Positions 42,337 through 53,510 of a DNA stretch of 64,000 nucleotides are shown piece after piece (position 1 is the stretch's first letter; every line of letters starts with the position of its first letter). This DNA is from Heliopora coerulea. Taxonomy: Eukaryota > Cnidaria > Anthozoa > Scleralcyonacea > Helioporidae. The stretch spans positions 1-64,000 of the forward strand of contig JASJOG010000455.1 in the NCBI GenBank assembly GCA_030142905.1. Direction: 5' to 3'. A program made the position numbers and the translations under genes. The notes beneath the pieces were generated by a model, which was not told where the DNA came from, did no database searches, and was given only the letters and a program-made list of their open reading frames with translations.

Positions 42337-42786
42337 TTCAAAATCTAATCCAAATTGTTGTGAGCTCAGACATTGTATTAAGATTTTTGAAATGATGAAA
42401 CATCGTCAAAAACCAAGAGTTAAACACATTATCTTTAATGAAATTAAATCCGTTTCCTGAAACCTTCAGAAGCTGCATACCACACTGACCTAAATAATTG
42501 CTTAAGTGTATTTTTGAAGTAACTCAATAAACGGAAAGTTTCAAAGTCCATCGATGCTAAATTTGACTTGATTTCCGTATCTTCAGGATTTCTCGAAAGT
42601 TCTAATGCGCTCAAAAATCGTCAAAACCCGTGGATTAACCCTTGTACCTTTTTTGACAAAATTTTTCGACCATCGAAGTTTCACCAAAATGTTATGGAAA
42701 TTAGTTCGACTAAATGGAAAACTACATTGTTTAATTGTTACGGCTAAATTTTCACATTATGTGCTAATCTTAAGCTTTAACTCTTT

Positions 42787-42840
42787 CCCAACCCAAACTC
42801 TAACCCTAACCATAACCCCAATCCTAATCCGAATTTTGAA
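42787..42840. repeat. Degenerate CCCTAA-like tract
   Basis: AACTCTAACCCTAACCATAA, then CCCCAATCCTAATCCG, in the C-rich orientation only. Confidence 0.55.
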
Positions 42841-42856
42841 CTTAAGGGGGTAGTAA

Positions 42857-43322
42857 AGGTAGATAGATAGATATAAGAACTTTATTTACCCACGCTAACA
42901 TCGTCAGTATGAAACTGATTTCCACGATGGGCGTGCACATGAACATTATAACCTACTACAAAAGTATAGTAAATTGTTACAAAAGTTTTAGAAATTATTA
43001 TAATACAGAAGATAAAATCATTAGGGATTACTATTACACTAGAAAAAGTTCATGAGAGAAAGAGTTCAAAGATTGAAAGTAATATAATTATAAGTTTATG
43101 ATTGTTCTATTTACAGTTGTATCCTCTGAATTTAGGCTAGAGAATAGTATGAGCAGCAAGTTTTCTTTTAAAACAAGTAAATGATTTTGTCGCTCTAAGC
43201 TCTTCTGGTAATGAATTCCATATCGAATCCCCATTAAACATAAAGCTCTTTTTCATATTGTTTGTACAAGGTTTAGGCAAACAAAGTGTGCCTGAGTTGT
43301 TCCGAAGATTGTATTTTATCAA
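42857..43322 (-). mobile_element. 3' end of a non-LTR retrotransposon (LINE)
   Basis: The minus-strand frame 43137-43322 reads YNLRNNSGTLCLPKPCTNN, then KKSFMFNGDSIWNSLPEELR, which is the typical last segment of many LINE reverse transcriptase ORFs (YNLR...LPKPRT...SF.Y.GA.LWNSLP). It stops at 43137. A roughly 270-bp 3' tail follows and ends in AATAAAGTTCTTATATCTAT and a short (ATCT)n tail (read on the minus strand) at about 42860. Everything 5' of this is missing, as expected of a 5'-truncated LINE insertion. Confidence 0.7.
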
Positions 43323-43379
43323 TTCATTTTTGAATGTAAAGAGTTGAATGTAAAGTGTAACTAATTTTTCATCCCCTCC

Positions 43380-44880
43380 ACTTATTTTGACTATATTTAA
43401 ATAGTTTGTTTTAACAAATTAATTTATTTGGAAAGGTGTCAAAATTTACCATAGCAACAGTATCAGATATTGCTTACTGTGGTTACTAGGGACTTTTTAA
43501 GCAAGTTGTCCACAGGATTTTAAATGTTTCTTCAATTTGAGACATTTGAAACATTGGAATGAAACATTTTGGTGGTAACTGGTGTAGAAATTCGATTGAC
43601 AGGACTATATCCACGGGTTTTGACGATCCGCGCTTGACTGCGTGGATCCCATGCGAACTGAGTGCGGCCACATAAGTAGCTATTAAACCAATTTATTGTT
43701 GTGGAAGAAGCTACTACACGAATCAGTTGGTGTAACAGAGTGGGAAGACTGATGCTGTCAAAAGCTTATATACCCCTTTCCTCTTTAATTCAGCTCCCGC
43801 GACACTTGAGAGATTTCATAAAAACGTGCAACATTGAGAGGAATAAGGGAGCCCCATAAGTACTGAATCAAAATTTAAGTCAAAGAAACAAGTATACGAT
43901 AAGTTGGAAAGGTTACTATCCCAAACATTCTTGGTCCATGATTGAAGGCTCTTACTTCGTGTAGTGCATTTTTTGTAAGAAAATATATAAATTATAGTGT
44001 ACAATATAGCCCGTTAATCGTGTAGGAAATTGACCTTAAGTTTTATGAAGAGTAATTCGTAATAGTTTCCAACAGTTCATAATAATTTTAACGATTTAGT
44101 GACGCTCTGTGTAAGGAGCCTGCGTATCACCATTGTCACTACCCAGATTTCCCGTCCCAACCTTTTTTTTTTACAACTTAAGGTTTTCTTTTGAGCAGCT
44201 TTTTTTCTGATCTCCCTGAAATCAGCCTAACTTTGTAACAAACATGCACAAAGTTGGACAGTACAGCAGTTTTATAGAAGGTCAAGCAAGATACCTTGTG
44301 ACTTAATAGTTAAAAAAGCTTAGAATAAAATTTCATGGGAAGTACATAATACTACTTGACACGATGGAAATCAAACAGTGAAATAGCGAGGGGAAAACCT
44401 TGAAATTATATTGACCCTGAATAAAATTGTCTGAAATTGCATCACATCAGTCCAAGTCATAAATCTGCCATGAATTGAGGAGATTGGGGAGAAAAAAAGG
44501 GGACTGAGGCAGATGGAATCTGATGCAAAGCCTTGGAAGAATCAATTTCAAGATGGTGGAACATGTTGGCCTGCTTGTTAAGGGAGTGAAAATTAAAGTA
44601 AAATTTGCAAAAATACTGTGGGTCTACAAAGCGGGAATTCTTCGAAATTGTGTTCAGCGTATTTGAAAGTGGTAAGTTAAGTGAATCCATTTCAGTTCTT
44701 AGACATGCTTAACGAAAATTGTTTTCTAGCCACAATTTCGTGACACAACATACGGCCGAAGCTGTTGTGAGTCTGCGTTGAGTTTACTCAGAATAAAACA
44801 AAGATTTTGTCGTGGTGACAAATTTCAGTATCGCTTTGAAAAACGTATAAACCATTGTGAATGATTATACTAGGCAGTTC
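43380..44880. other. No gene seen
   Basis: AT-rich spacer. The frames at 43486-43671, 43816-44004 and 44457-44690 lack motifs. Confidence 0.45.
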
Positions 44881-45676
44881 TGAAAAGAACCATACGAACC
44901 CACACAGAGTTAGACAATAGATACTAGAAAGAAGCACTTTGCATTTCAGCAGGCCACTCTTCCGGTGTGAACGTCTGCTAACTGTTGAGAAATGAGTTTT
45001 ATGCTTAAGGAAGGAAAAGTAGACAGAGAATCCTTAGGTGTAGATGGTAGAATAGTCCTAATAGAAAATATGCAACGGAGTCTTGTTGTGAAAAATGTCT
45101 TTTCCATGGCGGTTTTGAAAGCTCTTTCAAAATAATTTTTGTGAGATATCTCATAATCAGGGTAGTTTTATCGAATAGTCGCCCTGGATAGCCATTTGAT
45201 AAAAAGATAGATTTTAAATTAGCCAGATCCTTTTCAAGGAGCTATTCTGACGAGATCTTTTTCGTTCGGTCAATGAGACATTTTCTTAAAGATGTTCTTT
45301 TGTCGTTTGGGGCTGAAGGAATGATAGCGTGTGTAAAGTTCAGTAAAAGTAGATTTATGATAAATTCTTGTTAAAAAAACCAAACATTTTCTTCTTTGTG
45401 AACTAAAACATCTAAAAACTGTAATTTTATTTGATTTTAAAAGTTACATGTGAACTTCAGAGGGGGATTAATGTTGTTCAAAGAATTCAAGGAGCGTTCC
45501 AGTTCTTTAGTAATGAAGAGAGTAAAAGTAACATCAAAGTATCGCTTGTATCATTCAGGTAAATCTTGAGACCAAGATTTATTGAAATGTTTGCCAGCAC
45601 AGGACGTAGTGGAGATCCCATTGCTATGCCATCCACCTGCTTGAACAGAGTGTTACCAAAACTAAATTCAACCCCT

Positions 45677-45937
45677 TTCGTAGTCAGGGCCGCCGAGAGG
45701 TTTTGTGGGGCGCGGGGCGAAATATGGATTTGGGGTCCTTGATGACGTCATATATGTATTAAGATCATGTTTATGTTAAATTTTTTACTTTAACCAAACT
45801 GCCATCGGTTATGTCACTGTTTTTAATCTTCGTGACGTCAAAAACATAAAGTTCAAACGTTTTAGGGGCCCCCTATCAAGTAGGGGGCCCGGGCAAGTTG
45901 CCCCCCTGCCCCCTCTCTTGGCGGCCCTGTTCGTAGC
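45677..45937. mobile_element. hAT-type MITE (245 bp) with 8-bp target duplication, inside the PLE
   Basis: The element 45685-45929 starts CAGGGCCGCCGAGAGG and ends CCTCTCTTGGCGGCCCTG, inverted repeats of about 17 bp. Flanks are TTCGTAGT (45677-45684) and TTCGTAGC (45930-45937), 7 of 8 identical. It is GC-richer than its surroundings, has no ORF, and contains TGACGTCA near 45743. It cuts the RT frame between two blocks that are adjacent in PLE proteins, so it inserted after the PLE. Confidence 0.88.
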
Positions 45938-46054
45938 CATGATCATTAATTCATAAAAGGCATTTTCGGAGAGTGGTGGTGGTTTTATGTCCGAGTGGTA
46001 AAGAGCATCCATGCAGATCTTCATAGAGTAAAATACAAATCCCAAAATCAATTA

Positions 46055-46229
46055 CATCTTGAAAACCCACGATATGAGTCAATAACAAGACGACCAATGA
46101 TTGCGATGATAGATCGACTTTATTGCGATAAATTTATTTCGATTTGACAATGACTTTGCAATAAAGTCGAAATATCATCGCAATCATTCGTCGTCTTGTT
46201 ATATACTCATATCTTGGCTTTTCAAGATG
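46055..46229. repeat. 175-bp palindrome inside the PLE
   Basis: Arms CATCTTGAAAACCCACGAT... and ...ATCTTGGCTTTTCAAGATG pair over about 70 bp, including CAATAACAAGACGACCAATG with CATTCGTCGTCTTGTTATA. The right half contains TTGACAA, a 6-bp stem GACTTT/AAAGTC, GAAA and TATC (46144-46176), similar to the motif at 51.84 kb. It may be two inverted PLE termini. Confidence 0.7.
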
Positions 46230-46729
46230 TCATTGTTCTTCGGGAATTTTTTTCTTTTTACTGTATTCATAAAATTTTCTGCTCATACCAGATTTTAGAC
46301 CTGTATAGTTTTGTCGAGAGAAATATTTGTAAATAGGCTGACTATATCGAAAGAGAACAGAATAAGATTACTGGTGTTTAGGTTTAGGTTTCTTAACTCA
46401 TTGGTAAAACTGGATGAATCTTTCAAAACACGTGCTGAGTATTTGTTTAAAACTTGTTCAAATAATATAGAGAGCTGTTTAGCCATGCTATGTTGTGCCG
46501 ATTTAATCATTGAATGAATGATTGGAACATCTTCTTTATGTATTTTTGGTGATCCATACATTCTGTGCCGTTCTATATGCACATAGCGTGACAAGCATTT
46601 CTTCTTTTCGAATGGATTTCCTCCATCAACCATTTTTATGTTCATTTTTTGTTGATTAATTCTCCTTCAATACCAGGTTTCAGTGCCTTTTTCAGTTTCA
46701 TATTACGCTACAAAAAACCCTGCTAATTA

Positions 46730-47600
46730 AAGAAATGGAAAACATAGTCTGTAATGTCTACAGCAGATAGATAGAAGAGGAAATTGCATGACACGTTATG
46801 TAAATAATTTCAAATCACCGTTCTAATGTTTAATATCATTGCTTCGTAGTTATTCATTGAGCAAAGAAGTGAGATTTAGTTTGAGTTAACAGTTTCACTC
46901 AGAGGAAATTTATTAGCAAGCATATAATTGCATATATTAATAAAAACAAAGGTTTCAGTTTTTTCAACAATCGTGGTTAAAACACATTCAAATTTGGGAT
47001 GATGACAGATCAGCATTGAAAGTATTTCTTGACAATATTTGGCATAACCTGACACAATGTTTAAACAGCATGAGGAACATTCCCTTTTCTGTTATTATGA
47101 AGGCCTGAGAATTATTTCTAGAAATTGAAGAATAACTATACTAAAACATAACGCGAACTAAAGAATTTGCAACAAAATGTCACTGTTACAAAGACAGATG
47201 AAATATACTATCTTCCTTTGGTTGTTTTTTAAGGTAAAGAGCTTGTCTAAAATATTAAAAAGATTAAAAAATAGGAAAAGAAAAAACATTACAAACAACT
47301 TTGTAAAAGTATGAACTGCGCGCTGAACCGCTTATTGAAATTCAACGCTTTTCTCTCGCATGATCAGTACAAAATGCCCATCTATCGGTTGATGGAGTAA
47401 AATTGCTGCACATTTGGAGTAGGTTTTCAGTATATTTAGTAAACTGGTCGAGGCTTCCAGTTTCATCGGATGCTACCTGTCACTATTTGGAAACATTTGC
47501 AACTGGGTACCCTCTCTATCGTTCTTCTGGTGATAAAAGAACCCGGATTCATTCGACAGCTGCAGTTAAGACTAGTGAAATGTCTAAAGGCTTAAAAACT
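46730..47600. other. No gene seen
   Basis: AT-rich sequence downstream (in minus direction) of the Lys/Cys-rich gene and upstream of the PLE; no repeat boundary seen. Confidence 0.4.
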
Positions 47601-47605
47601 TACGA

Positions 47606-48520
47606 TTAATTCGGGTTCGAGAGATTGATGGGTCTCACTTCAAAGTTTTTCAACTGAGAATCGATCGGTTTGACAATTCCAACAACCTTTTTTTTGTCAT
47701 CCACGACAGGAGCACCAACCAGAAAGTCTTTTTTAAACGAGCCGTTTTTTTTCTTATAGATATACGTAGTCTCAGCGCCAAACTTTTTCTCACGTAATTT
47801 GACGACCTTACATTTCTTAGAAAAATACCTCAGCCAAAATTTTTTGCAATTTCTGCAACGAGCGCGACGTGAAATCATATGCACTTTTTTACCGTGACTG
47901 CTATCACTAAGTTGAAAGGATTCAGTTAACTTGAGATCTTGCACGTCGGTAACTACGTAGTCTTTGCCTTTAGTACCATCTTTTAAATCAACTTTCTTAA
48001 ATCCTTCACCCTCAGGCACTAAGCAATAGCACTTTTTACCCGGCAACGAAGGCGAAACCAAACGGAACTTGTTTTCCTTGCATTTTACAGCAAAGCATGT
48101 TCCTTCTTGTTGCTGCTTTTCTGCTGTGGAACGTTGTCCCGTTTTCTGAGACAACACTGGAAAAACACTTGGCTTGTTTTCGTAGGTGCGAGGTTTTGGG
48201 CCTCGCATTAGCTGTGTAAGAAGTTCGTCACAATCACCACACTCTAAGATTTTGAAGAAAGGTACCAAATTTAAGTACCTGGTAAATGAGTGATCTATTG
48301 CTTGAATAGATTAATGCATATCTTGCCAATTTCTCGCACAATGTCCTAACTTACTTGCAATAATTTTTTCATCATCTTCCGGTTGTTTGCAACTGCCATG
48401 ACAGGAACCTTTATCAAAGGAAAACAACATTTCAATGAAGAAATCAACACTTATCAGATCAATTTCGCGTAAAAAGGCTAAGGGCTTAAAAGCTTTTCTC
48501 TTCAGTTCGTTCAACTTCAC
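47606..48520 (-). CDS. Two-exon gene, Lys/Cys-rich protein of unknown family (5' end open)
   Basis: Exon A (48355 to about 48520, minus) reads KRKAFKPLAFLREIDLISVD, then KGSCHGSCKQPEDDEKIIA, ending in donor A/GTAAGT. Exon B (47606-48243) starts after CAAAATCTTAG, joins in the correct phase, and runs 212 codons to a stop: CGDCDELLTQLMRG, GTCFAVKCKENKFRLVSPSL, GKKCYCLVPEGEGFKKVDLK, RARCRNCKKFWLRYF, then FLVGAPVVDDKKKVVGIVKP. The last block recalls the GxPVxxxxGxVVGI strand of trypsin-fold proteins, but no catalytic residues are evident. Lys is very abundant. No signal peptide is visible because the start lies in an unseen upstream exon. Family unknown; the long clean frame and matching splice phases argue for a real gene. 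Confidence 0.6.
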
Positions 48521-48529
48521 TCTCCAATC

Positions 48530-49870
48530 TCATACGCCTCATGAAATGCTTTTAAAATTAAACAAGATATAGAAAGGGCATTCAAAATTTTAACAGATTA
48601 AAATTTAGCATCTTCTAGTCTCTTGTGAATTTGAAAGCCTGGAAGCAAAAGAATTTGACAATTTCCTACAGTTTAAGGGTTGTCTTTACTATCATATGAA
48701 AAGAAGCCTTGCAATTTGAACGAACTTAGATATTGTGATGGAATTCCTATGGTGGAATAGTGTACGGATGGATGGATAAAAGGATGGACAGATAAACTAA
48801 TGCATGGGTTACGGAAATGTAGGGTCAGATATCGGAAAAAAGGGCGGACTGATGGACAGCTACATGGACGGAGAGATGAATGTACATGTGTTTACTCAAG
48901 TAAGCATATTCGCCTCATCGGGTAAATTCAAGCTTAGTACCAGAAACCTGCTTAACTCTTTGGGTCCGTACCTGATGTTTATGATTTTTATCCTGCATAA
49001 CGCAAACAATTTTACTCTGGCTATCGCCAGACCATCAAAACTGTATAATCTGGCTCGACTAGATTAGATCTACGATCGGGTGCAAAATGGTTGAGACATT
49101 TATAAATTCCCTAGTATTAATTTTCTTTTAGACATGAAGATAATCCGAAAAGGCCATTTTTCTCCCTCACTTCCCCTCCCCCCTCTATCAATGTTGATCT
49201 CCTGTTATGTCTGAGTGCCGGACATACCAAATTTATCTGCTTAGGGGGAGGGAGGGAATATCAGAGAAAGCATTCTGGACTTAATGACACAATTCACCTT
49301 CCGTAAGATCGATTGTCTCAACACATTTTGCTCCTGATTGTAGTTGTATGACTCGACCTTTGATTGACTGGTCAAAACACTGAGTAGAGTAGCATGACTG
49401 GCAATATAATCATTAGCAGTATTCCAAGAAATAGACATTTATATGAGGTTTACGAGACAAAAAAGGAGAGCTTGTCGCATCCTTCGACCTATTTTCAATG
49501 TAATGTGCGATAGAGAAGTTTAGAATGGAAGATGCCCCATGACCATGAGACAGACTTTTAAAACAGACTGAATTTTCAATTTTCCCCATGATTTTGATAA
49601 GGTTTAAACAATCTAACAATCAGCAAAAGATCTGAGTTGATATGGAATTTCGCACCTAATTAAAATAAACAAAAATGTAACAGATAAAATTAGCAAACTT
49701 GATGAGGAGAAGAGATACAACGCGAGGGGATTGGGAGACAATCGCCTCCCCCCCTCCACGTCCAATACTGCTTTTAAGATTTATTTGCCGGAAGTGACAT
49801 ATGTCGGCAAATTATAATCTTCGTGGCTAAAAGCAATCGCTCGAAACAGGTGTTGTGCGCATATTTTAAG
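48530..49870. other. No gene seen
   Basis: AT-rich. GGTAAATTCAAGC, then CTTAACTCTTTGGGTCCGTA near 48950 and ATTTTACTCTGGCTATCGCC near 49010 recall the short repeat family of 15.2 and 16.1 kb. Confidence 0.4.
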
Positions 49871-49884
49871 AGCTCTCACCACGT

Positions 49885-50222
49885 CAGACATGGTAACTCA
49901 GTAGCTAGAGTCTAGTGGGTAATTTGAAGGTTGAGAACTGTACACATTTGTAACCTTGGCTCGTCATCTGAGTCTCGGTAGTTCAATGCATGGTTGGAGC
50001 GTCTCGCTAGTCATCAAAAGGTTATGAATTGTATAAACTTGTAATGTTCGCTCTCCATCTCAGTCTTGGTAGGTGGGTCAATGGTTAGAGCGTCACACTG
50101 GTCATCAAAAAGTTGCGGGCAGTATACATTTTTAACTTTTAATCTCCGTTTAAGTTTTGTTAGTTCAATGGTTTTAGCATGTCAACGATCATCAACACGA
50201 ATGCGCGGGTTTTATCTTCCAA
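49885..50222 (+). repeat. Tandem array of four tRNA-like units, about 90 bp each
   Basis: Units begin near 49885, 49973, 50064 and 50155 (steps 88, 91, 91). Each has the D-arm-like core, clearest in unit 3: GGGTCAATGGTTAGAGCGTC, then CACTGGTCATCAAAAAGTTG and CGGG; unit 2 has GTTCAATGCATGGTTGGAGC and GCTAGTCATCAAAAGGTTAT. The D-arm plus box A (TGGTTAGAGCGT) and the start of a T-arm (GGTTGCGGG) look tRNA-derived; the full TTCGA box B is lost. No unit folds as a complete tRNA by eye. Probably a SINE-like or tRNA-derived sequence amplified in tandem. Confidence 0.65.
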
Positions 50223-50492
50223 ATATGAAAATAACACAAGTATCTAAATATAAGCATAAAGTAACTGAAAGACTTAGGACATCTGACACGACTGAGTTGT
50301 TTCAGAAGTTTCTTTGAAACACGTAGTACAAAGTTATAGCAGTTATAACTGTACTTGACCTTACTGCTTAGCGCTAAGTAGTATAAGATTATCCAAAACG
50401 TAATCTTGTTAAGAATATGATGACCCAGCACATAGCTTTCAATAAAACCATGATGGAAATATAATATAAAAAAAAGAACTTTATTGCTTACG

Positions 50493-50521
50493 TTTCGTTA
50501 CTAAACAAGTAACACCTTCAG
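50493..50521 (-). ncRNA. Hammerhead-like motif, left PLE end
   Basis: Minus strand: CTGAAGG, one base, stem GTTAC/GTAAC with a 7-base loop, then GAAA and CGTA. One core base differs (A to G) and stem I is weak. Confidence 0.4.
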
Positions 50522-51396
50522 AGTGTAATGATTTACAAAGTATGGATCAGGCTTAAGTAGCTATTACAAAACTAGGTAGTGGTGATGGCATGGTAAAGGA
50601 ATGTTAATGAGTATGGTGGAGAGAAGCGAAACAGACAGAGCAATTAGTCAGAGGTGATGAGACCGAGCGGAATAAAATAATTAAAAGAGTGTCAACGGAA
50701 AAGATCTAATGTTAGGGTTAAGAGAGGGGTTTAGATTAGAAATTAATAAGCTTTTTCGTAGGAGAACATCTAATTGAGACGAAGCGGAAGATAAAATTGA
50801 AAAATCATCAAAAGAAATATCATGACCGGTTTGTTTATGATGTGCTAAGACACTTAAGAGTGTTGTGTGTGAGAGGGCTTTTCCCGCAACGGCCAAAATA
50901 CCCATATGTTCGGAGATTGTGATGTGTAATAAACGGCACGTTTTGCCTACATACGACGTCTGGCAGTATCGACACGAATATTTCTATACCACAAATGATC
51001 TCAGTCTAAAGGGCAATCGGTCCTTGAAACGAAAAATGTTAGAAATACGACAAGTGGGTTGGAAGACAACGCGAAGATGAATATAGGGAAAGGCTCAAGA
51101 GAATAATTTCGTGACTTGTTGTCGAATCTTCTGCTTCGTCTCACTTAGATGTTCTCCTACGAGAAAGCTTATTAATTTCTAAACTAAATCCCTCTCTTAA
51201 CCCTAACCATAGATCTTTTCCGTTGACACCCTTCTAATTATTTTATTCCGCTCGGTCTCATCACCTCTGACTAATTGCTCGGTCTCTTCCGTTTTTCTCC
51301 ACCATACTCATTAACATTCCCTTCCCATGCCATCACCACCACCTAGTTTTGTAACTGCTACTTAAGCTTGATCCATACTTTGTAAATCATTACACT

Positions 51397-51425
51397 CTGA
51401 AGATCTTACTTGTTTAGTAACAAAA
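51397..51425 (+). ncRNA. Degenerate hammerhead-like motif, right PLE end
   Basis: CTGAAGA is intact, stem II is damaged (CTTAC/GTAAC) and GAAA is AAAA. Paralogue of the motif at 50493-50521 in the other arm. Confidence 0.35.
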
Positions 51426-51833
51426 CATCAGCAATAAAGTTCGTTTATTTCATATTATATTTCCATCTTGGTTTTATTAAAAGCTATCTGCTGGGCTATC
51501 TTATTCTTAACAAGATTACGTTTCCCGCCTGGTACTTCGATTGCTACGATATCCAAAACGCTAGTCGTAATGATACAATGACAAACGCTCCCTGTTATGA
51601 GCAACCATAAGTAAATGTATATCAAAAATTGGGTAGAAGAGATGGACTTGTGTATTAAGGTGATGGTTTGTTAAAGTGATGAATTGTGATTGAAATAGGC
51701 CATAAGCCAAAAATTGTCTTGACTTGATGAACTTGTGTAGTCACTTCAACACAATTTTCAGCTTGTAATCCATCACAATCATATCCTTCCGCTTCTTTTA
51801 TGTCAGTATCTAATTAACTTATATAAATATAAG

Positions 51834-51876
51834 TTGGTCTGAAGATGATTTTGCAATAAAATCGAAATATCACCAT
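51834..51876 (+). ncRNA. Best hammerhead-like motif in the window
   Basis: TGGT, CTGAAGA (51839-51845), T, stem GATTTT/AAAATC (6 perfect pairs), GAAA (51864-51867), TATC, ACCA. The outer TGGT/ACCA forms a 4-bp stem I, and A-U plus C before ACC gives a plausible cleavage position after C51871. Stem III would be minimal, as reported for PLE-associated hammerheads that work as dimers. One extra T sits between the core and stem II, so self-cleavage is uncertain. It lies in an isolated PLE-like 3' fragment (about 51620-51900). Confidence 0.45.
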
Positions 51877-51899
51877 TTCACAGTTTTCATCTTTTGTTA

Positions 51900-53510
51900 A
51901 CTTAAATCTTAAGTTGAAAGATGGCCTTCGTTTTCGGAATTTGCTTTCTCTTATATTTTTTATATAAATATCACTTCACAGATGCTTTGTACTTTTTCGG
52001 ATTCCCAGCGTGTTTCATACAAGTCATAAATTCAGTAGATAAGTCATATACTGTTATTTCAATTGGCATATCGTACGTACATATATAGACAGACAATAAA
52101 TCAAACCCAGTACACAAGACACCGGATAAAAATTGTAACGCCAAAATTCTGTTCTCTTTGTACGAATCCATCATAATTTATCGACAGTTTTTGAAACGTC
52201 CTCACGATTCTGGATCCCCGACAAGGTTGCATCGAATTTCTTGTTCACAGTTTTAAATTTTTTTTCGAAAATAAAACCTTTCTCTACTCATGCGAAAGTT
52301 TTCACGCCATTAATCTCCCATAGAAAGGCTTAAAAGAATATTATTCCAGCAGATTGTACCACTTCCTGTTGATAAACCTTTCCCACTAATAAACCTTTCC
52401 ACCTCGCCCACATGACATTAGGATCATTACTTAAGTTCAGAATACTACGTAATAGATAATTAATAACCCTCACCATAAACCCATTATATTTTCTCTGCAT
52501 TATATCAGCGAATGCAGCCAGCGAAATAATACAAAGTCGACTAAGATAATTTTGCTCCCTGCATAGTGGAAACAATAGGTTTTGATGCGATGACAGGTCT
52601 ATTATGCCGTGATGACCATATCATTTGGTTGCAATAGTAACAAAATTTATTTGGAATTTTTTTCATTAGGTTACCGATTACCCCGTCAAATTTTATCCAT
52701 CATAATAATCACGGGTTACATCTGTTAATTCTGAGCTTTCTACACGAGCAGTCTTCCCCGTCTTCCTCGGTGAAAGTTCTCTGACGTACCCAAAGTTTGG
52801 AGATATTGACATTTGCAACATTCGACTTGCACGAAGAGGTCAAAAGTTCTTTAAAGTCACGATCTAATTATTTCATCGCATTATTTTTGTTCAAACTGAG
52901 TACTTCGTTATTTAAACTAATCGTCAATTACTATGACGCATTAATAACAGACAAACGATGGCAAAAGCGCTACTTAATGACCACTTACACAAGTTCATGA
53001 TGTTATTGACAACAAAAATATACACGTCACAATTTCAAGACAATCAGAAAATGATCATTCAGACAGTTTTTGGAGAATTACAACTAATTAATTCGAAATC
53101 AGAACTACAATTGGATATCAACTATCTGCTACAGTTAGCGTTCAAGAAGATAAAGATTTGATGGAATAGAAAAATATGTTTCCGTAGACGAATAGAATAA
53201 AATATAAACATATTTTATATTAAGGCCTCCCTCGAACAAGTTACTCTTCACAAGTCTAGTTGTTGATAAACGCCCAGAGGGTTCTTAATTCAAGTAATAC
53301 GGCATCTCTATTTTTGTCTGAATATTCCATAATCTTAAGAGTTTGAACATTTCTCACTAAATTTAATATATTTCCCATGGTGGTTTTGCCCACTTTAGAA
53401 ATTTTGTGGTTCCTTGTTATTCCTCCCAGACTAAGACGTCTGGTGCCACCTCTTATGAAGTACCGGACTTAAAGTACGACAGACGGTTAACTTCATGGTA
53501 ATAATCATCT
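51900..53510. other. No gene seen
   Basis: AT-rich; frames at 51971-52174, 52330-52575 and 52797-53161 show no domain or splice support. Confidence 0.45.

Larger units (their letters stand above)
45050..46720 (-). pseudogene. Penelope-like element, reverse transcriptase part, multiply broken
   Basis: Minus strand, 5' to 3': YGSPKIHKEDVPIIH (46540-46580), SFDIVSLFTNISLDKTIQ (46300-46350), CMDALYHSDIKPPPLSE (about 45960-46015), then after the inserted MITE GVEFSFGNTLFKQVDGIAMG and SPLRPVLANI (45580-45670). The catalytic box in the adjoining frame reads KRYFDVTFTLF, so YxDD has lost its second Asp. Next come LNNINPPLKFTCNF, a stop, LQFLDVLVHKEENV and, near 45170-45240, DLANLKSIFLSNGYPGR. PKIHK, FD.VSLFTN and the NGYP region identify a Penelope-like RT. 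The nuclease end is not recognisable downstream. Stops, frameshifts and two insertions make it a fossil. Confidence 0.82.
50398..51524. mobile_element. Two Penelope-like 3' ends head to head (long inverted repeat)
   Basis: The left arm (50398 to about 50790) and right arm (about 51130-51524) are reverse complements over about 385 bp with modest divergence: ACGTAATCTTGTTAAGAATA, CAATAAAACCATGATGGAAA, TAATGATTTACAAAGTATGG, GCGGAATAAAATAATTA and AATTAATAAGCTTT all recur inverted. The left copy continues into the PLE nuclease end on the minus strand (SFDDFSILSSASS, LLRKSLLISNLNPSLNPN at 50681-50830) and upstream remnants reach about 51080. PLEs are known for inverted or tandem partial copies. Confidence 0.78.

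Noticed and set aside
42254..42460. Open frame across the TA microsatellite
   Set aside because: Its Tyr/Ile run is just (TA)n; the rest has no motif.
49885..50222. Functional tRNA genes
   Set aside because: The T-arm with TTCGA and the acceptor stem cannot be recognised in any unit.
50865..51080. Plus-strand 71-codon frame
   Set aside because: It is the antisense shadow of the minus-strand Penelope-like remnant.
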